A DNA stretch of 64,000 nucleotides. Source: JBQTHI01 sp052390035. GTDB taxonomy: Bacteria > Actinomycetota > Acidimicrobiia > Spongiisociales > ZC4RG35. The first letter of the stretch is position 1. Each line of letters begins with the position of its first letter. Below, in pieces: positions 1 through 8,212 of this stretch. Below the pieces are notes generated by a model. It had not been told where the DNA came from, did no database searches, and was given only the letters and a program-made list of their open reading frames with translations. The translations under genes and the position numbers were made by a program. The stretch covers positions 10,432 to 74,431 of the forward strand of contig JBQTHI010000109.1 of assembly GCA_052390035.1 (NCBI GenBank), in the 5' to 3' direction.

Positions 1-114
1 ACGATGTTGAAGGGCGAACAACCCGAAGTAGATGAGCTGGCTGACCTGGCGCCCCGGGGCATACACGCCGAAAACGCCACAAGCCTCGCCGGGGCTCGAC
101 TGTGGGTTGTTCAC
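1..114 (-). CDS. purF: Amidophosphoribosyltransferase PurF, N-terminal part (cut by window edge)
   Basis: Only the first 38 codons lie in the window. PurF makes 5-phosphoribosylamine from PRPP and glutamine, the first committed purine step. From a GTG at 114 the frame reads an 11-residue propeptide followed by Cys12 in EACGVFGVYAPG and then YFGLFALQHR. This is the N-terminal-nucleophile glutaminase start of PurF, where the propeptide is removed to expose Cys. A TACCAT box 6 nt upstream with no Shine-Dalgarno supports this GTG as a leaderless start. It lies downstream of pfkA on the same strand, in line with the purC-S-Q-L cluster. Confidence 0.85.
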   Translation of the reverse strand, partial: MNNPQSSPGEACGVFGVYAPGRQVSQLIYFGLFALQHR

Positions 115-120
115 CGGACC

Positions 121-126
121 ATGGTA
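121..126 (-). promoter_or_regulatory. Putative -10 box of leaderless purF
   Basis: On the minus strand TACCAT is followed by 6 nt and then the purF GTG. Transcription starting about 7 nt after the box would begin at the start codon. No Shine-Dalgarno precedes the GTG. Confidence 0.45.
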
Positions 127-212
127 TCGAGTTGGCCCCGGCTCAACTGACCATCGACCGGGAGGCAGATTCTCCCTCTTGGGGGGACACCCACCGGTTG
201 AGGGGGTAGGGC

Positions 213-1337
213 TTAGTCGCCGAGCGCGACACCCAGGCGCCGGGCCGACTCGAGCCATCGGTGGTCAGGTGGCACCGTCTTCCGCCGTCCGGCGACCTCG
301 GCCAGAGGCACCGAGACAACCTGCTCTCCCTGGGCTGCCACCATCACTCCCCTCTCGCCGCCGGCAATCGCATCAGCGCACGCTGTGCCAAGGCGAGTGG
401 CCAGTACTCGGTCGACCGGTGAGGGCATCCCTCCCCGTTGGACGTGACCCAGGATCGTCACCCGTGCCTCGAGCCCGGTCAACGCCTCGAGTCGTTCCGC
501 CATTTGCTCGGTGGAACGGGTCCTTGCTTCTTCGAATTTGAGCAATGCGGCCCTCGCCGCATCCTCATCATCGTCACTCTTCGCCTCATCGACGGCAATG
601 CGGAGTTGGTCGTGTTCGGCCCGTTCGGGACCCGACATCGCGCCCTCAGACACCACCACGATCGAAAATGAGCTGCCCCCGGCTTTGCGCTGCATAACCG
701 AGTCGGCCACCGCCTCAACCGAATAGGGGATCTCTGGAGTGAGGATGGCGTCTGCACCTCCGGCCAGGCCGGCTCCTAGGGCTAGCCAGCCGGCGTTGTG
801 CCCCATCAACTCCACGACCATGATCCGGTGATGGGAGTGGGCGGTCGAGTGGAGCCGATCCACCGCCTCGGTGGCGATGCCCAGGGCGGTATCAAACCCG
901 AACGAGGTGTCGGTTCCCCACACATCGTTGTCGATCGTCTTGGGAAGGGTGATGACCGGAATCCCCACCTCCCAGAGCCGCAATGCGTTCTTCTGGGTGC
1001 CGCCCCCGCCCAGGCATACGAGGGCTTCGAGGTCGTGCTGCTCGACCACCTTCCTGATCATCGGCCTCATGTCCATCGGACGGCCATTGCCCACGTCCAT
1101 GCGGTGGACCTTCTCTCGGCTGGTGCCGAGGATCGTGCCGCCCTTGGTGAGGATGCCGGAGAGGGTTTCGCCGTCCAGGCGGATGAAGCGATTCTGCATG
1201 AGTCCGCGGAAGCCGTCTCGAAAGCCGATCACGTGCATTCCATACGCACGTTGGGCGGCTTTGCCCACCGCCCGGATGGCAGCGTTCAGCCCAGGTGAGT
1301 CTCCGCCGGCGGTGAGAATGCCAATGGTTTGCAGCAC
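213..1337 (-). CDS. pfkA: 6-phosphofructokinase
   Basis: Phosphorylates fructose 6-phosphate to fructose 1,6-bisphosphate in glycolysis. The 374-residue protein opens with GILTAGGDSPGLNAA (phosphate loop), has GTSR near residue 71, PKTIDND at 132-138 (catalytic Asp, with Lys in the position linked to PPi or mixed donors) and GHVQRGGMPSPVDR near 300. The donor-site motif usually written GGDGT or GGDDT reads GGGGT at 110-114, so the metal-binding Asp is Gly while the ATP-type second Gly is kept. The phosphoryl donor is therefore uncertain. It is longer than the roughly 320-residue E. coli enzyme, as in the long actinobacterial and group III forms. The start is GTG at 1337 with TAAAAT 7 nt upstream. 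Confidence 0.9.
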   Translation of the reverse strand: MLQTIGILTAGGDSPGLNAAIRAVGKAAQRAYGMHVIGFRDGFRGLMQNRFIRLDGETLSGILTKGGTILGTSREKVHRMDVGNGRPMDMRPMIRKVVEQHDLEALVCLGGGGTQKNALRLWEVGIPVITLPKTIDNDVWGTDTSFGFDTALGIATEAVDRLHSTAHSHHRIMVVELMGHNAGWLALGAGLAGGADAILTPEIPYSVEAVADSVMQRKAGGSSFSIVVVSEGAMSGPERAEHDQLRIAVDEAKSDDDEDAARAALLKFEEARTRSTEQMAERLEALTGLEARVTILGHVQRGGMPSPVDRVLATRLGTACADAIAGGERGVMVAAQGEQVVSVPLAEVAGRRKTVPPDHRWLESARRLGVALGD

Positions 1338-1344
1338 CAGGCAG

Positions 1345-1350
1345 ATTTTA
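1345..1350 (-). promoter_or_regulatory. Putative -10 box of leaderless pfkA
   Basis: TAAAAT on the minus strand, 7 nt before the pfkA GTG, with no Shine-Dalgarno between. This is the best -10 match among the leaderless candidates in the window. Confidence 0.55.
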
Positions 1351-1449
1351 GTTCGGGGCGGCCAGGGCTTCTGGTCGAAGGGTGCATCCCAGCCGACATG
1401 TGCACCGATTAGTCAGTAGGTTCAGGGCTACTCGAGACGGAGTCAGCTC

Positions 1450-1851
1450 ATGTTCGTACCCATCACCGCCGATGACCTCTCGCATGTGCCTTTGTTCGCA
1501 GGGCTCAGCCGCGACAAGCTGGAGAAGATCGCTGCACAGTCGGTCCGCATCTCGGTTCATCCCGGCATCCACCTGGCCAAGCAGGGTGATCCGGGGTTCG
1601 ACTTCTTCATCGTCCTCGACGGTGCCGCCGACGTGAAGCGGGACGGAGAGACGATCGCCACCTTGACCGAAGGGGAGGTCTTTGGGGAGATGGCCCTTCT
1701 CGGAGGGCGGCGTCGCAATGCCGACGTGGTGGCAACCACTCCGATGACTTTGATGACCATGATGGTGTGGGATTTTCGATCGATCACCGACAACTATCCG
1801 GTGATCCACCAGCGCCTGGAGGAGTTGGCCCAGAGTCGCTCCGACGCCTGA
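1450..1851 (+). CDS. Cyclic-nucleotide-binding domain protein (stand-alone)
   Basis: A 133-residue protein that is nearly all one CRP/cAMP-receptor-like cyclic-nucleotide-binding fold. The phosphate-binding cassette is visible as FGEMALLGGRRRNADVV near residues 78-95, keeping the Glu and an Arg expected to contact ribose and phosphate. There is no helix-turn-helix and no enzymatic domain, so it is a sensor module or an anti-repressor-like partner rather than a CRP transcription factor. It stands alone on the plus strand, facing purL. A class III cyclase-domain protein at about 22 kb could in principle supply the ligand, which is speculative. GGAG lies about 8 nt before the ATG. Confidence 0.8.
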   Translation: MFVPITADDLSHVPLFAGLSRDKLEKIAAQSVRISVHPGIHLAKQGDPGFDFFIVLDGAADVKRDGETIATLTEGEVFGEMALLGGRRRNADVVATTPMTLMTMMVWDFRSITDNYPVIHQRLEELAQSRSDA

Positions 1852-1852
1852 A

Positions 1853-1906
1853 CCCGTGGAGAGTCCGAGCGGCCCGGGAGCGAAGCGACGCGGCCCGAAC
1901 CACGGG
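1853..1906. terminator. Long hairpin between convergent genes
   Basis: CCCGTGG (1853-1859) pairs with CCACGGG (1900-1906), and the interior can fold further through two CGGCCCG-like segments. It sits between the converging cyclic-nucleotide-binding gene and purL. There is no T-run on either side, so a terminator role is only inferred from position. Confidence 0.35.
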
Positions 1907-1917
1907 GGTATTGCTCG

Positions 1918-4134
1918 CTACCCAAGCAGCGAGGGGAGCGCTTCCTTCCAGGCTCGGGTCGCAAGCTCGAGATCGACGGTGGCTCCCAATCCGCCCCGGT
2001 CGAAGCTGATTTGATCCCCGCGGAGGAACCCGATCCGGACGGCTGGGATGCCCGCCTCACCGGCCACCCGCTCAACCTCGGCGCTCCGTTCGGTGCTGAC
2101 CGCAAGCACGAAGCGGTGGGGGTCCTCACAGAAGAGATGTCGCCAATCGCCGTACTCGACGATGGCCCCGACCCGAGAGGCGATGCATATCTCGGAGACG
2201 GCCGTTGCCAAACCACCGAGCGAAATGTCGTGGATAACCGGGATGCCGGCTTGGGCGAGCCTGCGGGCTACCACCAGCGCCGACCTAGCCATGGTTGGGT
2301 CACCGGCCGAGGGCCGTCCGCCGACGTGGCCGAAGGCGACCTTCTCAAAGGCGGATCCGGCCAGGTTGATCGCCCATACCGTTCCGACCAGCCACAACTC
2401 CATGCCGGCCGCCCCCCGATCGAGCCTCGGCGGGGATGGAGGCATCGGGTCGGCAACTCCCAACATGCCGACCACCGGAGTCGGGTAGATGTCAAGCCCG
2501 TCGGTCTCGTTGTAGAAGGACACATTGCCCCCGATGATGGGGATGCCGAGCGCCTCACATGCCTCCGAGAGACCTTCTACCGTTTCTCGGAACTGCCACA
2601 TCACCTCCGGTTTCTCCGGGTTTCCAAAGTTCAGATTGTCCACTAGCGCCTTCGGCTCGGCACCGGCCAGGGCAACGTTGAGAGCCGCTTCGTAGACGAG
2701 CCGGGCTGCTCCCCGTCGGGGGTCGAGGTAGCAAATACGCCCGTTCCCATCGGTGGTGAGAGCTAGAGCTTTGTTGGTGCCCTTCAACCGCAGCAGTGTT
2801 GCGTCGTGTCCGGGGCCGATCACCGTGTTGAGAAACAACATGTGGTCGAATTGTTCGTACGCCCATGCCTTACTGGCCAGTTCCGGATCGGAGAGCATCC
2901 GGAGGAGAGCCGAGGCGATGCCCGGCTGCGCAACGAACTTGACCGTGTTTGCCCACAGATCCTCCATCCAGCCTGGCTCTCCCATCGGTCGCTCGTATCG
3001 GGGCGCCCCCTCGGCCAAGGAGCCGGCCGGGACATCAACCACCTGCTCTCCCCGATGGAAGACCCGCACCCGATCGCCGCTCGTGACCGTACCAACCCGG
3101 GAGGCGGTAATTTCATGGCGGGCCGCCACCTCGAGCACCTCATCCACCGAGTCTTCGGAGACAAATGCCATCATCCGTTCCTGCGATTCGGAGGTGAGCA
3201 GCTCGGCGGCGGTCATGCCCGGCTCGCGGACGTGGACCTGGTCGAGGTCGATGTCGATCCCCACCCCGGCGCGGGCGGCCGGCTCGGACACGGCGCAGGA
3301 GAGGCCGGCGGCGCCCAGGTCCTGGATGCCGATCACCAGCTTGCGCCGGAACAACTCGAGACAGGCCTCGATGAGCTTCTTTTCCTCGAATGGGTCACCG
3401 ACCTGGACAGAAGGCCGTTTATGGTCCGACTCCTCGACGAACGGAGCCGACGCCAGCACCGAGGCACCTCCGATGCCGTCCCGCCCGGTGGCAGCCCCGA
3501 GCAACACCGCCGCCGATCCCTCGGTCCCGGCGGTGGCGAGCATCAGTTCGTCGTCGCGGAGCAGACCAAGACACATGACGTTGACAAGCGGGTTGGTCGA
3601 GTAGTGCTCGGCGAAGGCGATCTCCCCGCCCACGGTCGGTACACCCACCGCGTTTCCGTATCCGGCGATCCCGGCGACGACTCCTTTGAACAAATACCGG
3701 TTGCGAGGCTGGTCGAGGGGGCCAAAACGGATGGAGTCCCACAAGGCGATCGGACGGGCGCCCATGGTGAAGACATCGCGGAGGATGCCACCCACCCCGG
3801 TGGCAGCCCCCTGGTAGGGCTCGACCATAGAAGGATGGTTGTGGCTTTCGATCTTTAGAGCCGCCAGCCAGCCATCACCGATTTCTATCACCCCGGCGTT
3901 TTCGCCGGGCCCCACCACGACCCAGGGTGCCGCGGTCGGAAATCGTTTCAGATGGATCCGCGACGACTTGTAGGAGCAATGTTCGGACCACATGACCGAA
4001 TACATCGCCAGCTCGGCGGAGGAAGGCGGGCGTTCGAGGGTGGTCACTATCTGAGTGAATTCGTCGTCACTCAGGCCGAGGCGGTGGTGGAGCGATTCCG
4101 GTTCGGCGGCGACGGCCTCCTCGTCGTCGGTCAC
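1918..4134 (-). CDS. purL: Phosphoribosylformylglycinamidine synthase subunit II
   Basis: Synthetase subunit that converts FGAR to FGAM with ATP, using ammonia delivered by PurQ with PurS as the bridging subunit. At 738 residues it is the small PurL type. Visible signatures are the N-terminal SEHCSYK, ESHNHPS (active-site His and metal binding), and Gly-rich AGLSCAVSE and GLATAVSE segments of the two AIRS-like halves. The GTG start at 4134 overlaps the purQ stop by four bases (GTGA), so translation of the two is probably coupled. It is the last gene of purC-S-Q-L and converges on the gene at 1450. Confidence 0.97.
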   Translation of the reverse strand: MTDDEEAVAAEPESLHHRLGLSDDEFTQIVTTLERPPSSAELAMYSVMWSEHCSYKSSRIHLKRFPTAAPWVVVGPGENAGVIEIGDGWLAALKIESHNHPSMVEPYQGAATGVGGILRDVFTMGARPIALWDSIRFGPLDQPRNRYLFKGVVAGIAGYGNAVGVPTVGGEIAFAEHYSTNPLVNVMCLGLLRDDELMLATAGTEGSAAVLLGAATGRDGIGGASVLASAPFVEESDHKRPSVQVGDPFEEKKLIEACLELFRRKLVIGIQDLGAAGLSCAVSEPAARAGVGIDIDLDQVHVREPGMTAAELLTSESQERMMAFVSEDSVDEVLEVAARHEITASRVGTVTSGDRVRVFHRGEQVVDVPAGSLAEGAPRYERPMGEPGWMEDLWANTVKFVAQPGIASALLRMLSDPELASKAWAYEQFDHMLFLNTVIGPGHDATLLRLKGTNKALALTTDGNGRICYLDPRRGAARLVYEAALNVALAGAEPKALVDNLNFGNPEKPEVMWQFRETVEGLSEACEALGIPIIGGNVSFYNETDGLDIYPTPVVGMLGVADPMPPSPPRLDRGAAGMELWLVGTVWAINLAGSAFEKVAFGHVGGRPSAGDPTMARSALVVARRLAQAGIPVIHDISLGGLATAVSEICIASRVGAIVEYGDWRHLFCEDPHRFVLAVSTERSAEVERVAGEAGIPAVRIGFLRGDQISFDRGGLGATVDLELATRAWKEALPSLLG

Positions 4135-4790
4135 GTATTGGAGCTCACCGCTAGGGGCCGACTGGCCAGGCCCGCCAGCAGGAGCCGCCCATCGGTCGAG
4201 CCGAGGATCTCTTCACAGGCCCTCTCGGGATGAGGCATAACTCCAACCACATTGCCGGCCAGGTTGGACACGGCCGCGGCGTCCCCTTCGGCACCGTTCG
4301 GGTTGTCGACATACGTCAAGACGACCCGAGCGGTTCGCGAGGGGTCGACATAATTGCCTTCGTATGAGTTGAGAGGCATGCGGACAACGGCTCCCGGATC
4401 GACTTCGGCGGTGAGGAAAGAGTCGTTGGACACGACCGCCAGTTCTACCCATCGGCAGATGAACGAAAGCCCGGAATTGGCGATGAATGCTCCCGGCAGC
4501 AGCCCCGCTTCGCACAAGATCTGAAAGCCGTTGCAGATCCCGAGCACCGGATATCCGGAGGCAGCCATGCGCCCGACTTCCCTCATCACCGGTGAGAGAC
4601 AGGCGATGGCACCCGTCCGTAGGTAGTCGCCATGGGCGAAGCCGCCGGGCAAGACCACCGCGTCGAAGCCCGCGAGGCTCTGCTGACGATGCCACACGAG
4701 CTGGGCGTCAAAACCCATCGAATCGAGGGCGAGGTGGGTGTCGAGCTCACAATTGGTGCCGGGGAAGACCACCACTGCGACACGGGTCAC
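4131..4790 (-). CDS. purQ: Phosphoribosylformylglycinamidine synthase subunit I (glutaminase)
   Basis: Class I glutamine amidotransferase that feeds ammonia to PurL. The 219-residue protein shows the nucleophile elbow GICNGFQIL (Cys near residue 84) and the C-terminal HPERACE containing the catalytic His and Glu. An early PGG motif with FAHGDYLRTGA is typical of PurQ. The GTG start at 4790 overlaps the purS stop as GTGA, and the stop overlaps purL in the same way. The three subunits are therefore encoded as one tightly coupled unit. Confidence 0.97.
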   Translation of the reverse strand: MTRVAVVVFPGTNCELDTHLALDSMGFDAQLVWHRQQSLAGFDAVVLPGGFAHGDYLRTGAIACLSPVMREVGRMAASGYPVLGICNGFQILCEAGLLPGAFIANSGLSFICRWVELAVVSNDSFLTAEVDPGAVVRMPLNSYEGNYVDPSRTARVVLTYVDNPNGAEGDAAAVSNLAGNVVGVMPHPERACEEILGSTDGRLLLAGLASRPLAVSSNT

Positions 4791-5029
4791 GACTCAACCT
4801 CGACCGTGAAGTCCTCGATCACCGGGTTGGCGAGGAGACGGCGAGCCATCTCTTCGGCGCGGGTGATGGCGACCTTCGGGTCGGCCGTGTCCAGGTCGAG
4901 GGCGATTGACCGGTCGAAGCGGATCCGGCCTACCTCGGTGAACCCGAGCTCGTGAAGGGCTCGCTGGACCGTGGTTCCCTCGGGATCGGCGATCTCGGGG
5001 CGACGCACGATGGCGATGCGTACCCTCAC
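4787..5029 (-). CDS. purS: Phosphoribosylformylglycinamidine synthase subunit PurS
   Basis: Small subunit (80 residues) that links PurQ and PurL in the FGAM synthase complex. It reads VRIAIVRRPEIADPEG, then RALHELGF and VGRIRFDRSIAL, and ends in IEDFTVEVES, the usual PurS layout. The start was set at GTG 5029 because it overlaps the purC TGA as GTGA, matches the family length and is the same junction type used at purS/purQ and purQ/purL. An open frame continues further upstream to 5173, but that part lies inside purC and is not PurS-like. Confidence 0.92.
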   Translation of the reverse strand: MRVRIAIVRRPEIADPEGTTVQRALHELGFTEVGRIRFDRSIALDLDTADPKVAITRAEEMARRLLANPVIEDFTVEVES

Positions 5030-5898
5030 CCCTCCCTCCGCGAATAGCTGGCAAAGGAGTCTCCGGTTATCCGCTCGTACGCTTCGACATATCGCGACCG
5101 GGTCTCGTCGAGGACTTCTGGTGGGAGCGGTGGGGCGGGGGGAGCGTGATCCCAGCCTTGTCGATCGAGCCAATCACGCACGTACTGTTTGTCAAAGGAG
5201 GGGACCTCACGTCCGGGCACCCATTGGTCGGCCGGCCAGTAGCGCGAAGAATCGGGGGTGAGCACCTCGTCTACCAACAAGAGTTCGTCCCCGACATGAC
5301 CGAACTCGAGCTTGGTATCGGCGAGGATCACCCCCCGGGCCGCGGCGTGAGCGGCCGCCCTGCGGTAGATCTCAACCGAGCGCCGCCGCAGCTCCTCGTA
5401 TAGGACGTCACCGATGAGGCGGCGGGCCCCCTTCTCGTCGAGGTTCTGATCGTGGCCCTCCACTGCCTTGGTGGCCGGGGTGAAGATCGGCACATCGAGG
5501 CGATCCCCCATGACCAAGCCCGAAGGAAGGTGTTCGGTGGTGGGTCCTCCCCCCGCCCGATATTCGCGCCACGACGAGCCGTATAGATAACCCCTGACGA
5601 CACATTCCATGGGGACCACCTCTGCCTGGCGGACGATCATCGATCTTCCTTCGAACCAGGCTCCCAGATCGAGTCCGTTGAGCTCGGTCGTGAGCAGATG
5701 ATTGGGAACGTCGAGCAGCTCAAAAAAGTGGAGCGACAGCCCGGTGAGTACCCGGCCTTTGTCGGGAACGAGGTCGTCGAGGACGACGTCGTAGGCACTA
5801 ATCCGATCGGTGGCGACCATCAGCAGCCGCTCCTCGTCAACGGCGTAGATGTCTCGCACCTTCCCGGAGCCGATCTTGTTGAGCGCTCCCGACCTCAC
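5026..5898 (-). CDS. purC: SAICAR synthetase
   Basis: Condenses CAIR with aspartate using ATP to give SAICAR. The 290-residue protein opens with IGSGKVRDIY (ATP site), followed by ATDRISAYDVVLDDLVPDKG, CVVRGYLYGSSW and KLEFGHVGDELLLVDEVLTPDSSR, all PurC hallmarks. It is first in the purC-S-Q-L transcription unit. The start is GTG at 5898 with a TACCAT box 6 nt upstream and no Shine-Dalgarno, consistent with a leaderless mRNA. A divergent amidotransferase gene begins only 37 bp away, so the two promoters share this short interval. Confidence 0.96.
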   Translation of the reverse strand: MRSGALNKIGSGKVRDIYAVDEERLLMVATDRISAYDVVLDDLVPDKGRVLTGLSLHFFELLDVPNHLLTTELNGLDLGAWFEGRSMIVRQAEVVPMECVVRGYLYGSSWREYRAGGGPTTEHLPSGLVMGDRLDVPIFTPATKAVEGHDQNLDEKGARRLIGDVLYEELRRRSVEIYRRAAAHAAARGVILADTKLEFGHVGDELLLVDEVLTPDSSRYWPADQWVPGREVPSFDKQYVRDWLDRQGWDHAPPAPPLPPEVLDETRSRYVEAYERITGDSFASYSRREG

Positions 5899-5904
5899 CC
5901 GGCG

Positions 5905-5910
5905 ATGGTA
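5905..5910 (-). promoter_or_regulatory. Putative -10 box of leaderless purC
   Basis: TACCAT on the minus strand, 6 nt before the purC GTG. On the plus strand TACTGT at 5920-5925 lies 10 nt before the amidotransferase ATG, so two compact divergent promoters appear to share 37 bp. Confidence 0.4.
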
Positions 5911-5935
5911 CCGGTCGGTTACTGTCCGTCCGGCG

Positions 5936-6613
5936 ATGCATGTAGCCGTGATCCAACATTGCCGGCAATCGACCGCTCGTCTCGACGAGGCATTGGCTGC
6001 CGTCGGGGCCGAGGTTGACCGGCTCGATCTCGAATGGGGAGATGCCGTCCCCTTGAGCGCAACTTACGACAAGGTCGTAGTGCTGGGCGGGGCCATGGGG
6101 GTCTACGACCACCCTCGCTTTCCTTGGTTGGAAGACGAGAAGAAGTGGTTGCGGGACCTGGTAGATCGCCACGTTCCGGTGTTGGGAATCTGCCTGGGGA
6201 GCCAGCTACTGGCCGACGCCCTCGGGGGCCGCGCTCACCTGGCCGAAGAACCAGAGGCCGGGGTGTTCCCGCTCCAGCTCACCGAGGCCGGTCGCACCCA
6301 CCCGGTCGTTTCGGCGGCCGGGCAGGTAGTTTTCTCCCTCCATCGCGACACCTTCACCCTGCCTCCCGCTGCCACGCTGCTCGCTCATACCGATCTTGCT
6401 CACCAGGCATTTCAGCTGGGCTCGGCGACGGCCATACAGTTCCACCCCGACGCCGACCTTGACCTCGCCATACGGTGGGGGGAGCAGGAAGCGTCGATCC
6501 TGGCGGCGGCGGGGGTCGCCTTCGATGACTATGTCAGGGCCTTGCACGAAGCCGATCCCGAGCTCGACGCCGGCTCGCGACGGTTGTTCAAGACCTGGCT
6601 GGCATTGGATTGA
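5936..6613 (+). CDS. Class I glutamine amidotransferase-like protein
   Basis: A 225-residue stand-alone amidotransferase domain related to GMP-synthase glutaminases. The nucleophile elbow GICLGSQLLADALGG (Cys near residue 87) and an oxyanion region with VVLGGAMGVYD are clear. The third triad position is unusual: the His motif reads QFHPDADLD, with Asp where HPE is normal. The synthetase partner is not adjacent, so the substrate is unknown; some relatives remove gamma-glutamyl groups. The ATG at 5936 was chosen over upstream in-frame starts because the Rossmann-like start HVAVIQH follows directly. The stop overlaps the next gene as TTGA. Confidence 0.8.
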   Translation: MHVAVIQHCRQSTARLDEALAAVGAEVDRLDLEWGDAVPLSATYDKVVVLGGAMGVYDHPRFPWLEDEKKWLRDLVDRHVPVLGICLGSQLLADALGGRAHLAEEPEAGVFPLQLTEAGRTHPVVSAAGQVVFSLHRDTFTLPPAATLLAHTDLAHQAFQLGSATAIQFHPDADLDLAIRWGEQEASILAAAGVAFDDYVRALHEADPELDAGSRRLFKTWLALD

Positions 6614-7011
6614 TCGACCGCCAACAAGTCGCCGCCCTGCTGGCCCGAGATCCGTATGCGAGCGGACTGGGGATCCGGCTGGATGACGTGAAGGATGCCT
6701 CGATCACCATCGGCCTCACGGTGACACCGCCCATGACCAATTTCCATGGGGGGATGCACGGTGGCGCCCTCTTCTCGTTGGCCGACTGCGCCTTCTCTTT
6801 GTTCTCCAACCAGTACGGGCCGGCCGCGGTGGCGATCGACACCCACATGGTTTTCTCGGCGCCGGTCGCCGTTGGGGATGACCTGACCGCGGTCGTTTCC
6901 GAAGTGAGCCGGGGACGCCGCCTCGCCACCTATCGGGTGTTGGTGCATCGAGGTGACGGCAGGGTGGCAGGCCATTTCACCGGGACGGTGCTGACCATGG
7001 ATGGTCCCTGA
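6610..7011 (+). CDS. PaaI-family hotdog thioesterase
   Basis: A 133-residue single hotdog-fold acyl-CoA thioesterase. The signature NFHGGMHGGALFSLADCAF carries the HGG motif and the catalytic Asp of the PaaI group, with SRGRRLATYRV and GRVAGHFTGTV in the later strands. Members hydrolyse aryl- or acyl-CoA esters; the substrate cannot be told here. The start is TTG at 6610, overlapping the preceding TGA as TTGA, so it is probably translated by re-initiation from the amidotransferase gene. Confidence 0.85.
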   Translation: MIDRQQVAALLARDPYASGLGIRLDDVKDASITIGLTVTPPMTNFHGGMHGGALFSLADCAFSLFSNQYGPAAVAIDTHMVFSAPVAVGDDLTAVVSEVSRGRRLATYRVLVHRGDGRVAGHFTGTVLTMDGP

Positions 7012-7033
7012 GAGAGCCACCAATCGGGGGGAA

Positions 7034-8206
7034 ATGTCTTACCATCGAACGGTCACCCCTGGAGGAATCCTGGTCGCTTATGCCCAGCGGCACCCGATGC
7101 GGGTCGCCATCATCATCGTTGCCGGTGTGATTGCCGGCACGGCTGGCTTTCTCGTTTCCAGGGTTTTGGGCACATTCAACGCGGTGGCGATCGAGGACTT
7201 CGATCCCGGGTCTGCGGCTCAGGCGATGGGGAACCGAACCCAGGGCGACGTGCAAGGTCTGATCGACCGCAGGCTCACCCAACTCGAACGCCAGGCCCTC
7301 GATGCCGCCGCCTCCTCCGACCTGGCGACCCTCGCACTACAGGAGGAGCTGCAACAGCAGCTGTCGGAGCTACACCCCAAGACCTACAACAACCCGGCCG
7401 CCATCGGGTTGGCGTTGCCCGACGACATGTTCAATGCCTATCTGGGGGTGGGGAGCGACGAGTCCGGGGTGCGGGCCGACACGATCCTTCTTGCCCTTGC
7501 TCCCACCGATGGCGCCGCCCCGATCCTTGTTTCGATTCCGCGCGACCTGCTTGTCCAGAATCCCTGCACCAGGGGTTGGAGCCGGATCAACTCCGGTCTC
7601 GGCGGGTGCGAGGGCTTCGCCTCGGGCACGGAGCTGATCGCGCTTATGGTCGAGGGGTATACCGGTGTTCCAGTCGATCATGTGGTGCGACTCAGTTTCG
7701 ACGGCTTTGCTTCGGTGGTCACCGCCCTGGGTGGAACAACGGTGTGCACCGATTATCCGGCCAGGGATCCCCGCTCGGGCCTCGCGCTGCCCGGGGGCTG
7801 CGTCAACGCCGATGGTTATGCGACGCTCGCCTGGGTGCGATCACGGCACACCGAGCAGCTAATCGACGGTGACTGGAAGGTGGTGTCCGGGAGCGACTTC
7901 GATCGTCAGACACGCCAGCAGGACATCCTCTTCCAGCTCGCCGGGAGGATGACGTCATTCGGGTCGCTGGGCTCGCTCAGCTCGACCCTGTCCGCCGTTG
8001 CCGGGGCGGTGAGGGTTGATTCGGGCTGGTCGTTTGGTGATGCGGTGGCAACCGCCTGGCAATACCGCGGGATCACTCGTGATGGTGTCAATCGCATTTC
8101 GATCAGGGTGAAAGACATACGCACCTCCGGGGGTGCTTTGGTCCTGGCTCCTACCGTCAACTTCAACGAGCTGCTGGCCAACGTGTATCCCCCGGCGGCC
8201 GGCTGA
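7034..8206 (+). CDS. LCP-family (LytR-CpsA-Psr) cell-wall ligase
   Basis: Membrane-anchored phosphotransferase of the kind that attaches glycopolymers to peptidoglycan. A short cytosolic N-terminus is followed by one transmembrane helix (IIIVAGVIAGTAGFLV) and a large extracytoplasmic LCP domain. This contains SGVRADTILLAL, the Arg motif SIPRDL, GLGGCEGF, VDHVVRLSFDGFASVV, and SDFDRQTRQQDIL with further conserved Arg residues. At 390 residues the length is normal. The ATG at 7034 follows a GGGGGGAA stretch; another in-frame ATG at 7001 would overlap the thioesterase gene by 11 nt and is less likely. Confidence 0.88.
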   Translation: MSYHRTVTPGGILVAYAQRHPMRVAIIIVAGVIAGTAGFLVSRVLGTFNAVAIEDFDPGSAAQAMGNRTQGDVQGLIDRRLTQLERQALDAAASSDLATLALQEELQQQLSELHPKTYNNPAAIGLALPDDMFNAYLGVGSDESGVRADTILLALAPTDGAAPILVSIPRDLLVQNPCTRGWSRINSGLGGCEGFASGTELIALMVEGYTGVPVDHVVRLSFDGFASVVTALGGTTVCTDYPARDPRSGLALPGGCVNADGYATLAWVRSRHTEQLIDGDWKVVSGSDFDRQTRQQDILFQLAGRMTSFGSLGSLSSTLSAVAGAVRVDSGWSFGDAVATAWQYRGITRDGVNRISIRVKDIRTSGGALVLAPTVNFNELLANVYPPAAG

Positions 8207-8212
8207 TCGAGT

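Noticed and set aside
1557..1809. Minus-strand frames opposite the cyclic-nucleotide-binding gene
   Set aside because: Shadows without motifs; the plus strand has the full phosphate-binding cassette and a ribosome site.
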